From NCBI GenBank assembly GCA_016788205.1, contig JAEUTA010000007.1, positions 1 through 64,000 on the forward strand: a stretch of DNA of 64,000 nucleotides, in the 5' to 3' direction. The notes under the pieces are model-generated. The model was not told the DNA's origin. It saw only the letters and a program-made list of their open reading frames with translations, and ran no database searches. How positions within the stretch are numbered: the stretch's first letter is position 1; the number at the start of each line of letters is the position of its first letter. This document shows, piece by piece, positions 19,538 to 28,111 of this stretch. This stretch comes from Flavobacteriales bacterium. Lineage in GTDB: Bacteria; Bacteroidota; Bacteroidia; Flavobacteriales_F; PHOS-HE28. The position numbers and the translations under genes were made by a program.

Positions 19538-22014
19538 CGCGCAGCTTCGTCGGTCGACGTCAATTGTTCCGTCCCGTCAATGACCACTCTATTCCCCGCA
19601 CCGATCTTAAGCGGAACCACCGCATGTTCCATCCGAACACCCGTCAACTCCACGACCGATGCGCCGTGTCGAGCATGAACTGGATCGACGTCCAACGCTG
19701 CGCCTTTCAACGAAGACAAACTACCGGACGAGAACTTCACCGTACCAGCCTCCGACACAGCCAACGCATCGGCAATGCTCGAAATCGAACTCTGTTCCAG
19801 CTTCATTTCTCCGAACTCATCCACCTTGATCCCACGACCGCGTGCCCCAGCGATCGTCGCATTGTCGATCTTGACACCTCCCCCTTTCTGCGTGAGCGCA
19901 TCGTCGCCCGCCCCATTGAATGCAGTGCGCGATATGGAGCTGCGGCAATAGGCAAGTATCAGCTGATCCCTTCCGCCTGTGAACGTACAGGATGTGATCT
20001 CCACATCGCTACGAACCGCGAGCAGCAGGTCCATACCCAACGTTCCACCAAGGTCGCATTGAACGAACCGTGCATCCGCTTCTTGAAGAACGATGCTTGC
20101 GCCATCGGAAGTGCCTTCTCCTGCTGTCTCATACCGGAAATTCTTGAATTCGCTCATTCCTTCCGTCTCCACCAGGAAAACGCCGCTTCTTGCACCGCCT
20201 CCGGTGAACACGATCGGCATATCCTGTGATCCTTTGAACGAAACCGGTGATCCGGATATGATGCGAGCCCCGTTGCGCAGATGGATACGGAGGGGAGCTA
20301 CAGCCTGCAGCGTATACCCCGAAGGGATCACCAGATCATGATCCAATTCGTGCTGACCGTTCACGAACATGATCGCCTTCTGCGCCTCGTCGAAACGCAA
20401 CAATGGTTCGGAACCTTCAGTGACCGGTGATCCCGAAGAGATAGACGCGATAGAGATGCCCTCCGTGTAGGCATAAGGGAACACTTCCAGTTCCTTCTGA
20501 ACGGACGCGCCCAGCACGCTGTAGCGCAACTTCATCGGCTGCCCTTTTTCAGCCCCCCCCGCTCGGGAAACGGGGATCTTGACCTGCAAGGGCGTTCCTA
20601 CCTCACCGGGGATACGGCAGGGTACGATCGGCGGTGTTGATGGTTTCGACAGACCGCCGTCCTTCCGCACCAATCCATGCAACTCCATGGGTAGCCCCTC
20701 GATGGGTACGATGGTGAAGGAAAGCGTGTCCGCTCCACCGTCGAAATAGGCATGAAAGCCCTTCGGCACGTCCAACAGACGCCGGATGATACCCTGATTC
20801 TTGTAGTAGATGGTACGATCCAATTCCTTGTAGGGGAACTCGCGGTAGAGAATGGCAGATGCACTGTCCAATGCCGGTGCTACAGCGGCGAACACACTGT
20901 CCAGATAGGACTTTTCCGAAACGCGTTCCAAGTTGCGGATGTAAGCCCGGAACATCACCGGATCGTTGAAATAGGCATCGTGCAGATCCATGCCTTTCCT
21001 CGTCTTTCCAAGGTACCTGTTCGATCCGGCCAAGGTGCGGATCGGGAATGCGCTGAAGCTCTCGTACGAGATCGGTTCCACACGCTTGAGCACCGGATCG
21101 AAGTAGAATTTCACATCACTCCAATCCATGCTATGATGACCTCCGACAAGATCAAGTATAGCGTGTCGTTTACCGATGCGATCCGCATCGAACACTTCCG
21201 AGGCCGCAAGTGTGCCTCTCCGAAAAGCGTTCATGCGAGCGACGGCCTCTTCAAAATACCTCCGTTGCACGGTGTCCTTTTCAAGATCACCACCACCGAA
21301 ACCGTCCACCGCTGCGGCCTCGAAAACGCCGAAGGGCTCATCGTAGCGCACCTTCTGCATCATGTTCAACCGGTGGATCCAGAAAAGCCCAGGATCGAAA
21401 CGGAATATCGGACCCTTCAACCGCGCATTGTGCTCCAGCAGTTCGGGGCCGAAATGTTCTTCGTACGCATACACGCCAAGATCCTCATCGTTGAAGCGAA
21501 GATTGATGAATCCGTAGCGGAGCGCGATAACGCCTTCGCCTTGCATCAACCGATGATAGAACCAGTCGCACAGGTAATTGCGGGTGCCGGGGTGCTGTAG
21601 CGAAAAACGCTGCATACCCAGAAAACCTTTGTCCTTCTTTGCCACTACGCGGAAGGACCATTTGTCATCCTTCACGTGATCCGACATCTTGCCCTTGATG
21701 CGCACCTTCGCTTTGAAGGTTTCCCCATTGAAGGTGAGTTGGGCCGGAACATAATCGTTGCCCTCGGGCATGATCACCCCACGTTCACGCGCGGCCTCCA
21801 CCACCTCCTCCAACTGCTCCAGTTCGGCCGGGTCCACTTGCAGTGACAGTTGGGCGGGCTCCACGGCAAAGGATGCCGGATAATTAACCCACCACTGGTG
21901 CAGGAACTTCGGCAACCCCGGATGCGAGCGAGCCTTCAGTGTACGATCGGCCATCCACGCACCAGCACCCAGGAGGGTGATGAGGACGATGATGACCGCG
22001 GCTTTCTTCTTCAT
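19534..22014 (-). CDS. CotH kinase-family protein fused to a right-handed beta-helix
   Basis: The protein is 826 residues from the ATG at 22014 (a TTG at 22026 is less likely). A single N-terminal membrane or signal helix is followed by a CotH-like domain (about 60-430): YVPAQLTFNGETFKAKVRIKG split over two strands, WSFRVVAKK, YAYEEHFGPELL and the HHSMDWSDVKFYFDP block. CotH proteins are atypical kinases; here the usual second-aspartate motif (DLDxxFG-like) reads PISYESFSAF, so activity may be lost or altered. From about 590 the chain is a parallel beta-helix (RNGARIISGSPVSFKGS, repeated ADARFVQCDL-type rungs). An eight-G run at 20560-20553 lies in the linker. It is the second CotH of this operon. 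Confidence 0.88.
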   Translation of the reverse strand: MKKKAAVIIVLITLLGAGAWMADRTLKARSHPGLPKFLHQWWVNYPASFAVEPAQLSLQVDPAELEQLEEVVEAARERGVIMPEGNDYVPAQLTFNGETFKAKVRIKGKMSDHVKDDKWSFRVVAKKDKGFLGMQRFSLQHPGTRNYLCDWFYHRLMQGEGVIALRYGFINLRFNDEDLGVYAYEEHFGPELLEHNARLKGPIFRFDPGLFWIHRLNMMQKVRYDEPFGVFEAAAVDGFGGGDLEKDTVQRRYFEEAVARMNAFRRGTLAASEVFDADRIGKRHAILDLVGGHHSMDWSDVKFYFDPVLKRVEPISYESFSAFPIRTLAGSNRYLGKTRKGMDLHDAYFNDPVMFRAYIRNLERVSEKSYLDSVFAAVAPALDSASAILYREFPYKELDRTIYYKNQGIIRRLLDVPKGFHAYFDGGADTLSFTIVPIEGLPMELHGLVRKDGGLSKPSTPPIVPCRIPGEVGTPLQVKIPVSRAGGAEKGQPMKLRYSVLGASVQKELEVFPYAYTEGISIASISSGSPVTEGSEPLLRFDEAQKAIMFVNGQHELDHDLVIPSGYTLQAVAPLRIHLRNGARIISGSPVSFKGSQDMPIVFTGGGARSGVFLVETEGMSEFKNFRYETAGEGTSDGASIVLQEADARFVQCDLGGTLGMDLLLAVRSDVEITSCTFTGGRDQLILAYCRSSISRTAFNGAGDDALTQKGGGVKIDNATIAGARGRGIKVDEFGEMKLEQSSISSIADALAVSEAGTVKFSSGSLSSLKGAALDVDPVHARHGASVVELTGVRMEHAVVPLKIGAGNRVVIDGTEQLTSTDEAAR

Positions 22015-22049
22015 GATGAACAGCAAGGCGACAAAGTAAACCCAGCCAT

Positions 22050-23399
22050 TCAGACCACCGGCACAGGAGCCAGCTCTCCATCGACCGCTGCGGTGTCCTC
22101 AACGGCCTTTCGGTCCCAGAACACGATCTCCTCCTCGGTAACGATGGTGATTATGATGAGCAAGATGATCGTGTACGGGTTCAGTGAGCTGACGAGCCAG
22201 GATTCGTAGGTCACCGAGAAGAGTACCGCGAACATCACACCCATGCTCATCGGGACCAATTTGCTCGCTTTGATGAAGATGAGCACGAAGCTGCGCAGGA
22301 ACAGGAGCAGGCCCACGATGCCCACATCCAGCCAGAACGAAAGGAAGGCGTTGTGTACGCCACCCTGGTGTCCCATACGTTCCAGGTAAAGCCTGTGTTT
22401 CCGCATGATGCGCTCATCGTTCGCGAAGCCGCCGCCGAACACGAAGAACTCTTGAATATGGCCCCAGGCGAAGCTCCAAGCGAAGTATCGGCCGCTACCG
22501 GACTCGATGGTATTCAAGCGGATATAGCTTGCTAATCCCAGGTAGTTCACGATGGGTTCGATGTTGCTGAGCACGAATTCCGCGATACCGAAAACACCCA
22601 ACAACGCAAGAAGACCCAACAGGGGGGAAGTGGCGAAGAACCTTCCGAAGACCAGGAAAATGAGCACCGCGACCAATGAGGTACGCGAACCGGAAGCGAT
22701 CAAGAAATAGATCGCCGACCCGTAAATGAACACTTTATCGAACCACGAGAAAAGGTCTCGTTTGACCGTGATCAGCACGGTCGTGAGCATGATGAGCAGG
22801 AAACTGAAGTTGGCGATGCCGTTCGGGTTGCCGAACAACCCACGAAAGCGCCCCAGCAGATAGGCGTAGAAATCCCCGAAGTACAGGATCACCAACCCTG
22901 CTACCAGTACCAGCGACATGAATCTGGCCAGGTTCCGGAAGAATTCCCAACCCCATCTTCGAAAGTTGTAGAGCACGTAATTGGGGACTATCAAGTACAA
23001 CAGCATGTACGAGATGGTCTTCTGCAACCCTACCAATAGCGTATTCGAGAAGACAAGTGGGAAGACGCTGTATACGAAGAAGGGGAGAAAGACATTGAAC
23101 ACTTTGGAGAAGGGCACAAAGCGATAACGCTCCAGCAAAAAGATGAGCGCCAGTGCAATGATGTACGTGTTCTTCGCCGTCTTGAACACCTGCATCTTGA
23201 AGAACCAAGGTGTCATATCCGACAGAACGAGGACGATGATGAAGCCGAAGATCATGTCCGGCCAGAGGTCCCTGGACTTCATGAGGAACACCGAAAGCGG
23301 CATGACCACGAACAGGAGCGGACGCGCATAGATGCCCACCACCACGTATAGTAGTATGAGCAGGATGAACTGCCAGCTCCGGGCCAGATAGCTTAGCAT
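22050..23399 (-). CDS. O-antigen ligase/polymerase-like polytopic membrane protein
   Basis: The protein is 449 residues with about ten to twelve predicted membrane helices. The layout is that of the Wzy/WaaL superfamily: a stretch FGNPNGIANFSFLLIM, a SGSRTSLVAVLIFLVFGR helix, then a long extracytoplasmic loop with GSGRYFAWSFAWGH, FVFGGGFANDE and GHQGGVHNAFLSFWLDVGIVG. The conserved His-Asn in that loop matches the O-antigen-ligase signature. It would join or polymerise lipid-linked glycan in the periplasm. It is sandwiched between two CotH genes, 4 bp behind the first and 23 bp before the second, so its acceptor or product is probably linked to them. Confidence 0.88.
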   Translation of the reverse strand: MLSYLARSWQFILLILLYVVVGIYARPLLFVVMPLSVFLMKSRDLWPDMIFGFIIVLVLSDMTPWFFKMQVFKTAKNTYIIALALIFLLERYRFVPFSKVFNVFLPFFVYSVFPLVFSNTLLVGLQKTISYMLLYLIVPNYVLYNFRRWGWEFFRNLARFMSLVLVAGLVILYFGDFYAYLLGRFRGLFGNPNGIANFSFLLIMLTTVLITVKRDLFSWFDKVFIYGSAIYFLIASGSRTSLVAVLIFLVFGRFFATSPLLGLLALLGVFGIAEFVLSNIEPIVNYLGLASYIRLNTIESGSGRYFAWSFAWGHIQEFFVFGGGFANDERIMRKHRLYLERMGHQGGVHNAFLSFWLDVGIVGLLLFLRSFVLIFIKASKLVPMSMGVMFAVLFSVTYESWLVSSLNPYTIILLIIITIVTEEEIVFWDRKAVEDTAAVDGELAPVPVV

Positions 23400-23403
23400 G
23401 GGT

Positions 23404-25071
23404 TCATTGCACGGTTCGTTCGAAACGGTCCAACTGTTCCAACACGATGGCTTCGCGCCGGGCGGCGAAGGTGCGCATCACCGCGACATGCTCCTGCCAG
23501 GTGCCAAGATCGGCAGGCCTCCGCCAACGGGCCGTATGCCTGGTCATCTCGGGAGTCATCAGGGCAACGGTACGCTCCAATTCCGCCAACGAACGGCTGG
23601 ACGAGAACCGCGACCGTGCCAGCCCCCTTGCGATACTGATGAAATGGGCTTTGAACGTCACGTTCCTGAGCATGCCCTTCAACAATCGCGTAACCGGCAC
23701 ATCCAAGGCGTTCACGCGCAGAAAAATATCAGTCTCCGGACCGGAACGGGCACCATAACCAAGGTCTGAATCGCCCATGATGAAATACCAACGTCCATCC
23801 AGCGGACGCTCCGCTTTAGGCTTGCCCGTATACTTCCAGAACTTCACGTTCTGTTCGGGCCAATCCATGTTCGCCAAGATCATCTGGCTGGCCATGTAGT
23901 GAAGGAATCCATCCACATCGACCTCCGTGTTCAAGGTATCCGCCCATGCGCCATCGGAACCGTCCCAATCCGCAGTGCGATCCGCCAGTTCCTTGAAGCG
24001 TATGACCTCCAAGGAATCGCCACGATAGAACCGTGCTTCGTCCTCCAGAATCGTGATCTTCTTCTTGGGAACATCGTATCGGCGAGCCAGTTCCTCTTCA
24101 TCCATACGCGGCCTGAGATGATGCAGGCCCCAATACGCCCCATTGATGTACAGAACGCAGGTACGGTGACCTGATACTTCAAAAGGCAGCCCTTCGCATA
24201 GCGTATGTTGGAACACATCGCGCATCATGGCTTTGATCTGATCGTTCCCCGCCGCGCGGATCACCAATCCGTCGTAACCAGGGCCCGGCGACTCATCCAG
24301 CACATCTTCCTGCAACGGTTCGTCGAATCCGATACGGAGGGCATGCTGGGGAAAACCACGCGTCATCTGGCCGTTCACCCGAATAGAGACCGGTCGCTGG
24401 AAGATCTCCGTGCCGTCAGGAGCGATCATCTGCAAGCGTCCGCGACGTTCCCATTGCTTCCCGCGCAGATGGAAATTCCCGGGGTACTTCCACCACCGAG
24501 GATCCTTGTACTCGGTAAGCAGGAGCTTGCGCGGCGCATGGAAAATGGCGTTCCCAACCACCAGCAATCCCGTGTCCGGATCGAACAATGCGCCTTCCGA
24601 AGCCAGCAATGAAAGCACGGGCAGTTCGCCGTGATGCGCGAAGAGCGCGGTGAACATTCGCTCATGGTGCCAGGCACCACCCTCATCCTGCTGTGCAAGT
24701 CGCACCACCTGAGCAACGGGTTGGCCTTGTAGCGGATGCTTCCAGTTGAGCGAGAGCGGCGTCGTGATCATACGAGCCGCCGACCTGCGATCGGGGCGAG
24801 CGATCACCCGGCAGTTCCGGTCGGCCGGAACGAATTCTTCACCGGGACCGGCTGAACCCGCAACAACGCCAATAGAAGCGATAAAGAGCAACGTGTCCCC
24901 CTCGTCCACATAGGCGTTGTCCGGCCCGTTGATCGCAGCGATGACACTTGTACGGTTGGCGAAGGCTCGTGATGATGGCCGTTCCATGCACAGTTCGATC
25001 GCCAACGCGGCAACGAGAAGCAGCAAGGGTAAAGCGATCCCGAAAGAAACTCCTCGACTCCGTGTGATCAT
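23404..25071 (-). CDS. CotH kinase-family protein
   Basis: The protein is 555 residues. The ATG at 25071 shares one base with the upstream stop (TGATG). An N-terminal hydrophobic helix anchors or exports the protein. The CotH domain spans about 190-480: PVSIRVNGQMTRGFPQHALRI, YDGLVIRAAGNDQIKAMMRD, CVLYINGAYWGLHHLRPRMDE, then MDWPEQNVKFWKY and YFIMGDSDLGYGARSGP, which supply the expected catalytic Asp/Asn residues. CotH proteins phosphorylate spore-coat proteins in Bacillus and Clostridium; in Bacteroidota the substrate is unknown. Its neighbours (membrane protein, ligase-like protein, beta-helix CotH, phosphoesterase) suggest modification of an envelope glycan or protein. Confidence 0.9.
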   Translation of the reverse strand: MITRSRGVSFGIALPLLLLVAALAIELCMERPSSRAFANRTSVIAAINGPDNAYVDEGDTLLFIASIGVVAGSAGPGEEFVPADRNCRVIARPDRRSAARMITTPLSLNWKHPLQGQPVAQVVRLAQQDEGGAWHHERMFTALFAHHGELPVLSLLASEGALFDPDTGLLVVGNAIFHAPRKLLLTEYKDPRWWKYPGNFHLRGKQWERRGRLQMIAPDGTEIFQRPVSIRVNGQMTRGFPQHALRIGFDEPLQEDVLDESPGPGYDGLVIRAAGNDQIKAMMRDVFQHTLCEGLPFEVSGHRTCVLYINGAYWGLHHLRPRMDEEELARRYDVPKKKITILEDEARFYRGDSLEVIRFKELADRTADWDGSDGAWADTLNTEVDVDGFLHYMASQMILANMDWPEQNVKFWKYTGKPKAERPLDGRWYFIMGDSDLGYGARSGPETDIFLRVNALDVPVTRLLKGMLRNVTFKAHFISIARGLARSRFSSSRSLAELERTVALMTPEMTRHTARWRRPADLGTWQEHVAVMRTFAARREAIVLEQLDRFERTVQ

Positions 25072-25469
25072 CAAACCGACTTTTCGCCCAACCCCCAGCG
25101 CGTCAACAAGAGGTAGGGGATCAAGGCCAACAGAACGATGACGGAAGCACCACTACCGCACCCCACACCGATGACCATGGCGCCAAGAAGTACCGGATCC
25201 CGTTCGGCGGTAGTGCCACGTCCGCCCAATACCGCTACGGCCAACATGAGCACCGCCAAAGGCAGTTGTGACCTAACCAAGGCAGCGGCCAACGCCGTGG
25301 TGGCGCCCCAAAGCGCCGTGCGGCGTGCTGTGGAAGCATCCTGCCGCGCGCCCCAACGGGCAAGTACGAAGGCCAGACAGGCGGAAACCACCACCACGAA
25401 CAGGACATTGGGGATATCGTACACCGAAAAGTGCCCCATATGATCAGCGACGAGCCCTTTGATATCCAT
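25071..25469 (-). CDS. Small four-helix membrane protein, possibly DUF4956-related
   Basis: The protein is about 132 residues. The ATG at 25469 is chosen because a -7 element covers the earlier TTG at 25490. Four hydrophobic segments are visible (VLFVVVVSACLAFVLARW, ALWGATTALAAALVR, LAVLMLAVAVLGG, VIVLLALIPYLLLTRW). The stretch RGTTAERDPVLLGAMVIGVGCGSG resembles the RxRTPIKDP...IGIGxACG core of DUF4956 proteins, which often accompany CotH and VTC polyphosphate genes. That match is weak and by eye. It is the first gene of the CotH operon and overlaps the next by one base. Confidence 0.7.
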   Translation of the reverse strand: MDIKGLVADHMGHFSVYDIPNVLFVVVVSACLAFVLARWGARQDASTARRTALWGATTALAAALVRSQLPLAVLMLAVAVLGGRGTTAERDPVLLGAMVIGVGCGSGASVIVLLALIPYLLLTRWGLGEKSV

Positions 25470-25487
25470 CGTACCGGCTATTTGCGC

Positions 25488-25495
25488 CAAAGCTA
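25488..25495 (-). promoter_or_regulatory. -7 promoter element of the five-gene CotH operon
   Basis: The minus-strand sequence TAGCTTTG is a perfect TAnnTTTG, 19 nt before the start at 25469. A divergent element lies 35 bp away at 25530-25537, so the two transcription units share one compact control region. Confidence 0.55.
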
Positions 25496-25529
25496 GAGAT
25501 CGCCCATAGCGCCGTGCATCCTCTGCGGA

Positions 25530-25537
25530 TATCTTTG
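25530..25537 (+). promoter_or_regulatory. -7 promoter element before the T9SS protein gene
   Basis: TATCTTTG matches TAnnTTTG and ends 6 nt before the ATG at 25544, another near-leaderless arrangement. Confidence 0.5.
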
Positions 25538-25543
25538 TCTATC

Positions 25544-26431
25544 ATGCTACAGTCGCGGTCCCTGATCCTTTTGGTCCTGTTCACCCATGGTGTGCTCCGT
25601 GCGCAGACCATCACGCTGCAAAATGGAACGTTGACGATCGCCGAAGGCACCACCGTGCTCTTGGAAGGGCCCATCAGCTTCAACCTGCAGCCCGGTTCGG
25701 AAGTGGAGAACAACGGGACCATCGACCTTGGGACCGAGGCTACGATGAATGAACCCCTGAACTCACCCGTACGCGGGACCGGTCATGAGACCACCACTTT
25801 CGCGTCCAACGGTCCGTTCAATGCGGTAGAACCGGGTGGGCTCGGTCTCACCTTGACGAGCACGAGCACTGGAGCACCGGATTTTCTGGAGCGCTGGCAC
25901 ACTCCGATCGGTCTGCCTTCTGGTGATGAGAGCATCGCCCGTTGGTACCGCACGGTGGGTGGTAACTCCGGACCAGGCACTTTCAACGCACAGTTCGGCT
26001 ATGATCCTTCCGAACTCCACGGGTTGAACGCAGCCGAACTTGCACTGCTATCCGCAGCCACGCAGAACGGACCTTGGACGGACCTGAACGCTACGGTGGA
26101 CGCTGGCTCCTTCGAGCTGTCCGCGCCCTACCCGGCCCCTTGGGGAATACTTACGGCGTTCGATGCTGACGCGCCCACCGGACTTTCGGGTGAAAAGCAC
26201 GAGGATCAGTTCCGCGTATGGCCCACCTTGACATCGAACACCTTGTCCATAGAACCGGTCAACGGTGTGCAGGTCGTTTCCATCGAGGTATTCGACCTCG
26301 CAGGGCAACGGATGGCGGTGGATACCGAAAGGGCTAACGGCCTTGGACTCGTTGATGTGCACACGTTGGCAGCGGGACAGTACCTGCTTCGCTTGAACGG
26401 TACGTTCGTTATTCGTTTCACACGCGCGTGA
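25544..26431 (+). CDS. Secreted protein with T9SS type A sorting domain
   Basis: The protein is 295 residues from the ATG at 25544; ten residues upstream are possible but would lie over the promoter. A signal peptide ends VLRAQ. The mature N-terminus begins ITLQNGTLTIAEGTTV and reads as a short beta-helix or head domain, a pattern common in T9SS-exported proteins (NNGTIDLGTEATMNEP). The C-terminal ~80 residues (RVWPTLTSNTLSIEPV, VEVFDLAGQRM-like strand, HTLAAGQYLLRLNG) are a type A T9SS domain. No enzyme motif is visible. It sits upstream of the first A-B-C module on the same strand and may be co-transcribed with it. Confidence 0.82.
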   Translation: MLQSRSLILLVLFTHGVLRAQTITLQNGTLTIAEGTTVLLEGPISFNLQPGSEVENNGTIDLGTEATMNEPLNSPVRGTGHETTTFASNGPFNAVEPGGLGLTLTSTSTGAPDFLERWHTPIGLPSGDESIARWYRTVGGNSGPGTFNAQFGYDPSELHGLNAAELALLSAATQNGPWTDLNATVDAGSFELSAPYPAPWGILTAFDADAPTGLSGEKHEDQFRVWPTLTSNTLSIEPVNGVQVVSIEVFDLAGQRMAVDTERANGLGLVDVHTLAAGQYLLRLNGTFVIRFTRA

Positions 26432-26540
26432 TGGTGATATCTCGCATAGACATACTCCTTCTTCGGAGGCGTCCGATGCCACGCGGCGAAACGTATTAGC
26501 CATGCATACCATGTTGCGCGGACACCCCCTCCATGAGCAC

Positions 26541-27350
26541 ATGTCCTTTTCGCGCTTATCCTGGCTTTGGTCGTTGGTGTTCGCGACCCTGTCGTCGTTC
26601 TTTCTTCCGTTCGGTGCCATGAGCCAGGCTGAGCTTACCGTACCGTTGGTGTTGAACGGACCGGAAGCACAGGACAGGCAGATCGTTGGATTGGAACTCC
26701 CGACCGTTCCTGATGCGGCCTTGAGCACCGCCGCGCTGCGCACCACCGCCACCGGTTTCGTCACCGTATCAGGAACGCTCGCATTGCAGGGTGCGCTCGT
26801 ACCGGCACCCACCGTGTACACCACCGGTATGCTGATCACCATCATCCCGCAACAGGCGAATTCAGGAGCAGCGACCCTTAACTTGAACGGCTTAGGGGAC
26901 CGCACCATCGTGAAGCGTGGGGGGCTACCACTGGATAGTGCTGACCTTCTTCCGGATATGCCCATGCGGCTTCTGTTCGATGGTGTACGATTCCATGCCT
27001 TAGGTTCCATTCCCTTGCGCTGCCCACCGGGTTTCTCGGCCATGAACAGGGAGTATTGCGTTGCGGACTCTTCGCGCGATACCACAACGTTCTATCAGGC
27101 CACGCTTCGCTGCGCTAGCCTGGGCGCACGTCTGTGTACGTTCAACGAGTGGGTTTTCGCCTGCCAGAACACCTCCGGATTCCTCACGACCGTTCTATCC
27201 GCCGAATGGGTGGATCATGCGGCCAACCACGCGAACACCGCCAAACTGCTCGGCGTTGGTGATGCGGCCAGCCCCGAGATAGCGTGCGACCATGGCACGT
27301 TGAGCGTACCCACCGGCTTGTTCCGTTACCGATGCTGCGCCAGTCGATGA
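26541..27350 (+). CDS. Module 1 protein A: secreted tail-fibre-like / FGE-lectin-like protein
   Basis: The protein is 269 residues from the ATG at 26541 (an ATG at 26502 would add 13). A signal peptide ends GAMSQ. The N-terminal domain has the family motif AQDRQIVGLELP, then YTTGMLITIIPQ, SGAATLNLNGLGDRTIVKRGG and LLFDGVRFHALG, which closely follows the repeating domain of phage tail fibres. The C-terminal ~110 residues start CPPGF and run YCV, RC, ARLCTFNEWVFACQ, AEWVDHAANH and end FRYRCCASR. The RLCTFNEW and EWV blocks mirror RLPTEAEW and WEW of the formylglycine-generating-enzyme (C-type-lectin-like) fold. Eight cysteines suggest disulfides. FGE active-site residues are not evident. The stop overlaps gene B by ATGA. 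It is probably a secreted binding protein; function unknown. Confidence 0.85.
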   Translation: MSFSRLSWLWSLVFATLSSFFLPFGAMSQAELTVPLVLNGPEAQDRQIVGLELPTVPDAALSTAALRTTATGFVTVSGTLALQGALVPAPTVYTTGMLITIIPQQANSGAATLNLNGLGDRTIVKRGGLPLDSADLLPDMPMRLLFDGVRFHALGSIPLRCPPGFSAMNREYCVADSSRDTTTFYQATLRCASLGARLCTFNEWVFACQNTSGFLTTVLSAEWVDHAANHANTAKLLGVGDAASPEIACDHGTLSVPTGLFRYRCCASR

Positions 27351-28111
27351 GAGCCCTCTATCTGATCCTGTTGTCTTGCAACTGGTCAGGCTTGTTCGCT
27401 CAAGTCGAACTGGATAAAGCGCTGCGTTTCGTGGGTGCGGACGATCAACGGCGGGTGGATGGCCTCGCGTACCCAGCTACGCACGATGCCGCGCTGACCG
27501 TAGGCGTCTCAGCTTCCGGTGCATTGCACTGGGCCTCGGCCACAGCTTATCAGGACACGTTCTTGCTGACGACGACACCGACGATATCGACGGTGAACGA
27601 TGGTCTATTGCTGCGGTTCATCCCTTCCACCGCCAACAGCGGTCCATCATGGATCTCGGTGGATGGATCCAACGCACTGCCCCTGCTTCGTCCAGACGGT
27701 CTGCCGGTGGCGCCGGGAGAATTGCGGACCGCCCATATCGTTGAAGCGATCCACGTTGGTGACCATTGGACGTTCATCAACACATCGCACACGGAATGCC
27801 CAACAGGCTCCGTGGCGGTCAACGACCGTTTCTGCATCGAGACCGGACAGACACCGACGCTGGGTTACTATGCCGCCATACAGCATTGCGGAGAACGGGG
27901 CGGCAAGCTCTGTACATGGGGGGAATACGTTGCCGCCTGTTCTGTTGCCGGCAGTGGTTTGAGCGGTCTCTTCGATGCATGGGAATGGCTCGACGACACG
28001 GCCAACCATACACATACCGCACTACAAGCCGGTCGCCTTACCTGCCAAAGCGAACGCAGCGCGAACACCTTCGACGTGGGCGACGCCCGGTGCTGCTACC
28101 ATCCCCGATGA
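27347..28111 (+). CDS. Module 1 protein B: secreted tail-fibre-like / FGE-lectin-like protein
   Basis: The protein is 254 residues. The ATG at 27347 overlaps protein A's TGA and starts a signal peptide (MRALYLILLSCNWSGLFAQ). The N-domain has DDQRRVDGLAYPATHDAAL, then NDGLLLRFIPSTANSGPSWISVDGS (broken by turns) and the RPDGLPVAPGEL loop. The C-domain starts CPTGSVAVNDRFC and has GGKLCTWGEYVAACS, WEWLDDTANHTH and a final RCCYHPR. It is most like protein B of module 2 (43817-44590), which shares QRRVxGLAYP, GGKLC, WEWxDDxxNH and the RCCYHPR end. The next gene overlaps by ATGA. A paralogous trio made in fixed order suggests a hetero-oligomer (inference). Confidence 0.85.
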   Translation: MRALYLILLSCNWSGLFAQVELDKALRFVGADDQRRVDGLAYPATHDAALTVGVSASGALHWASATAYQDTFLLTTTPTISTVNDGLLLRFIPSTANSGPSWISVDGSNALPLLRPDGLPVAPGELRTAHIVEAIHVGDHWTFINTSHTECPTGSVAVNDRFCIETGQTPTLGYYAAIQHCGERGGKLCTWGEYVAACSVAGSGLSGLFDAWEWLDDTANHTHTALQAGRLTCQSERSANTFDVGDARCCYHPR

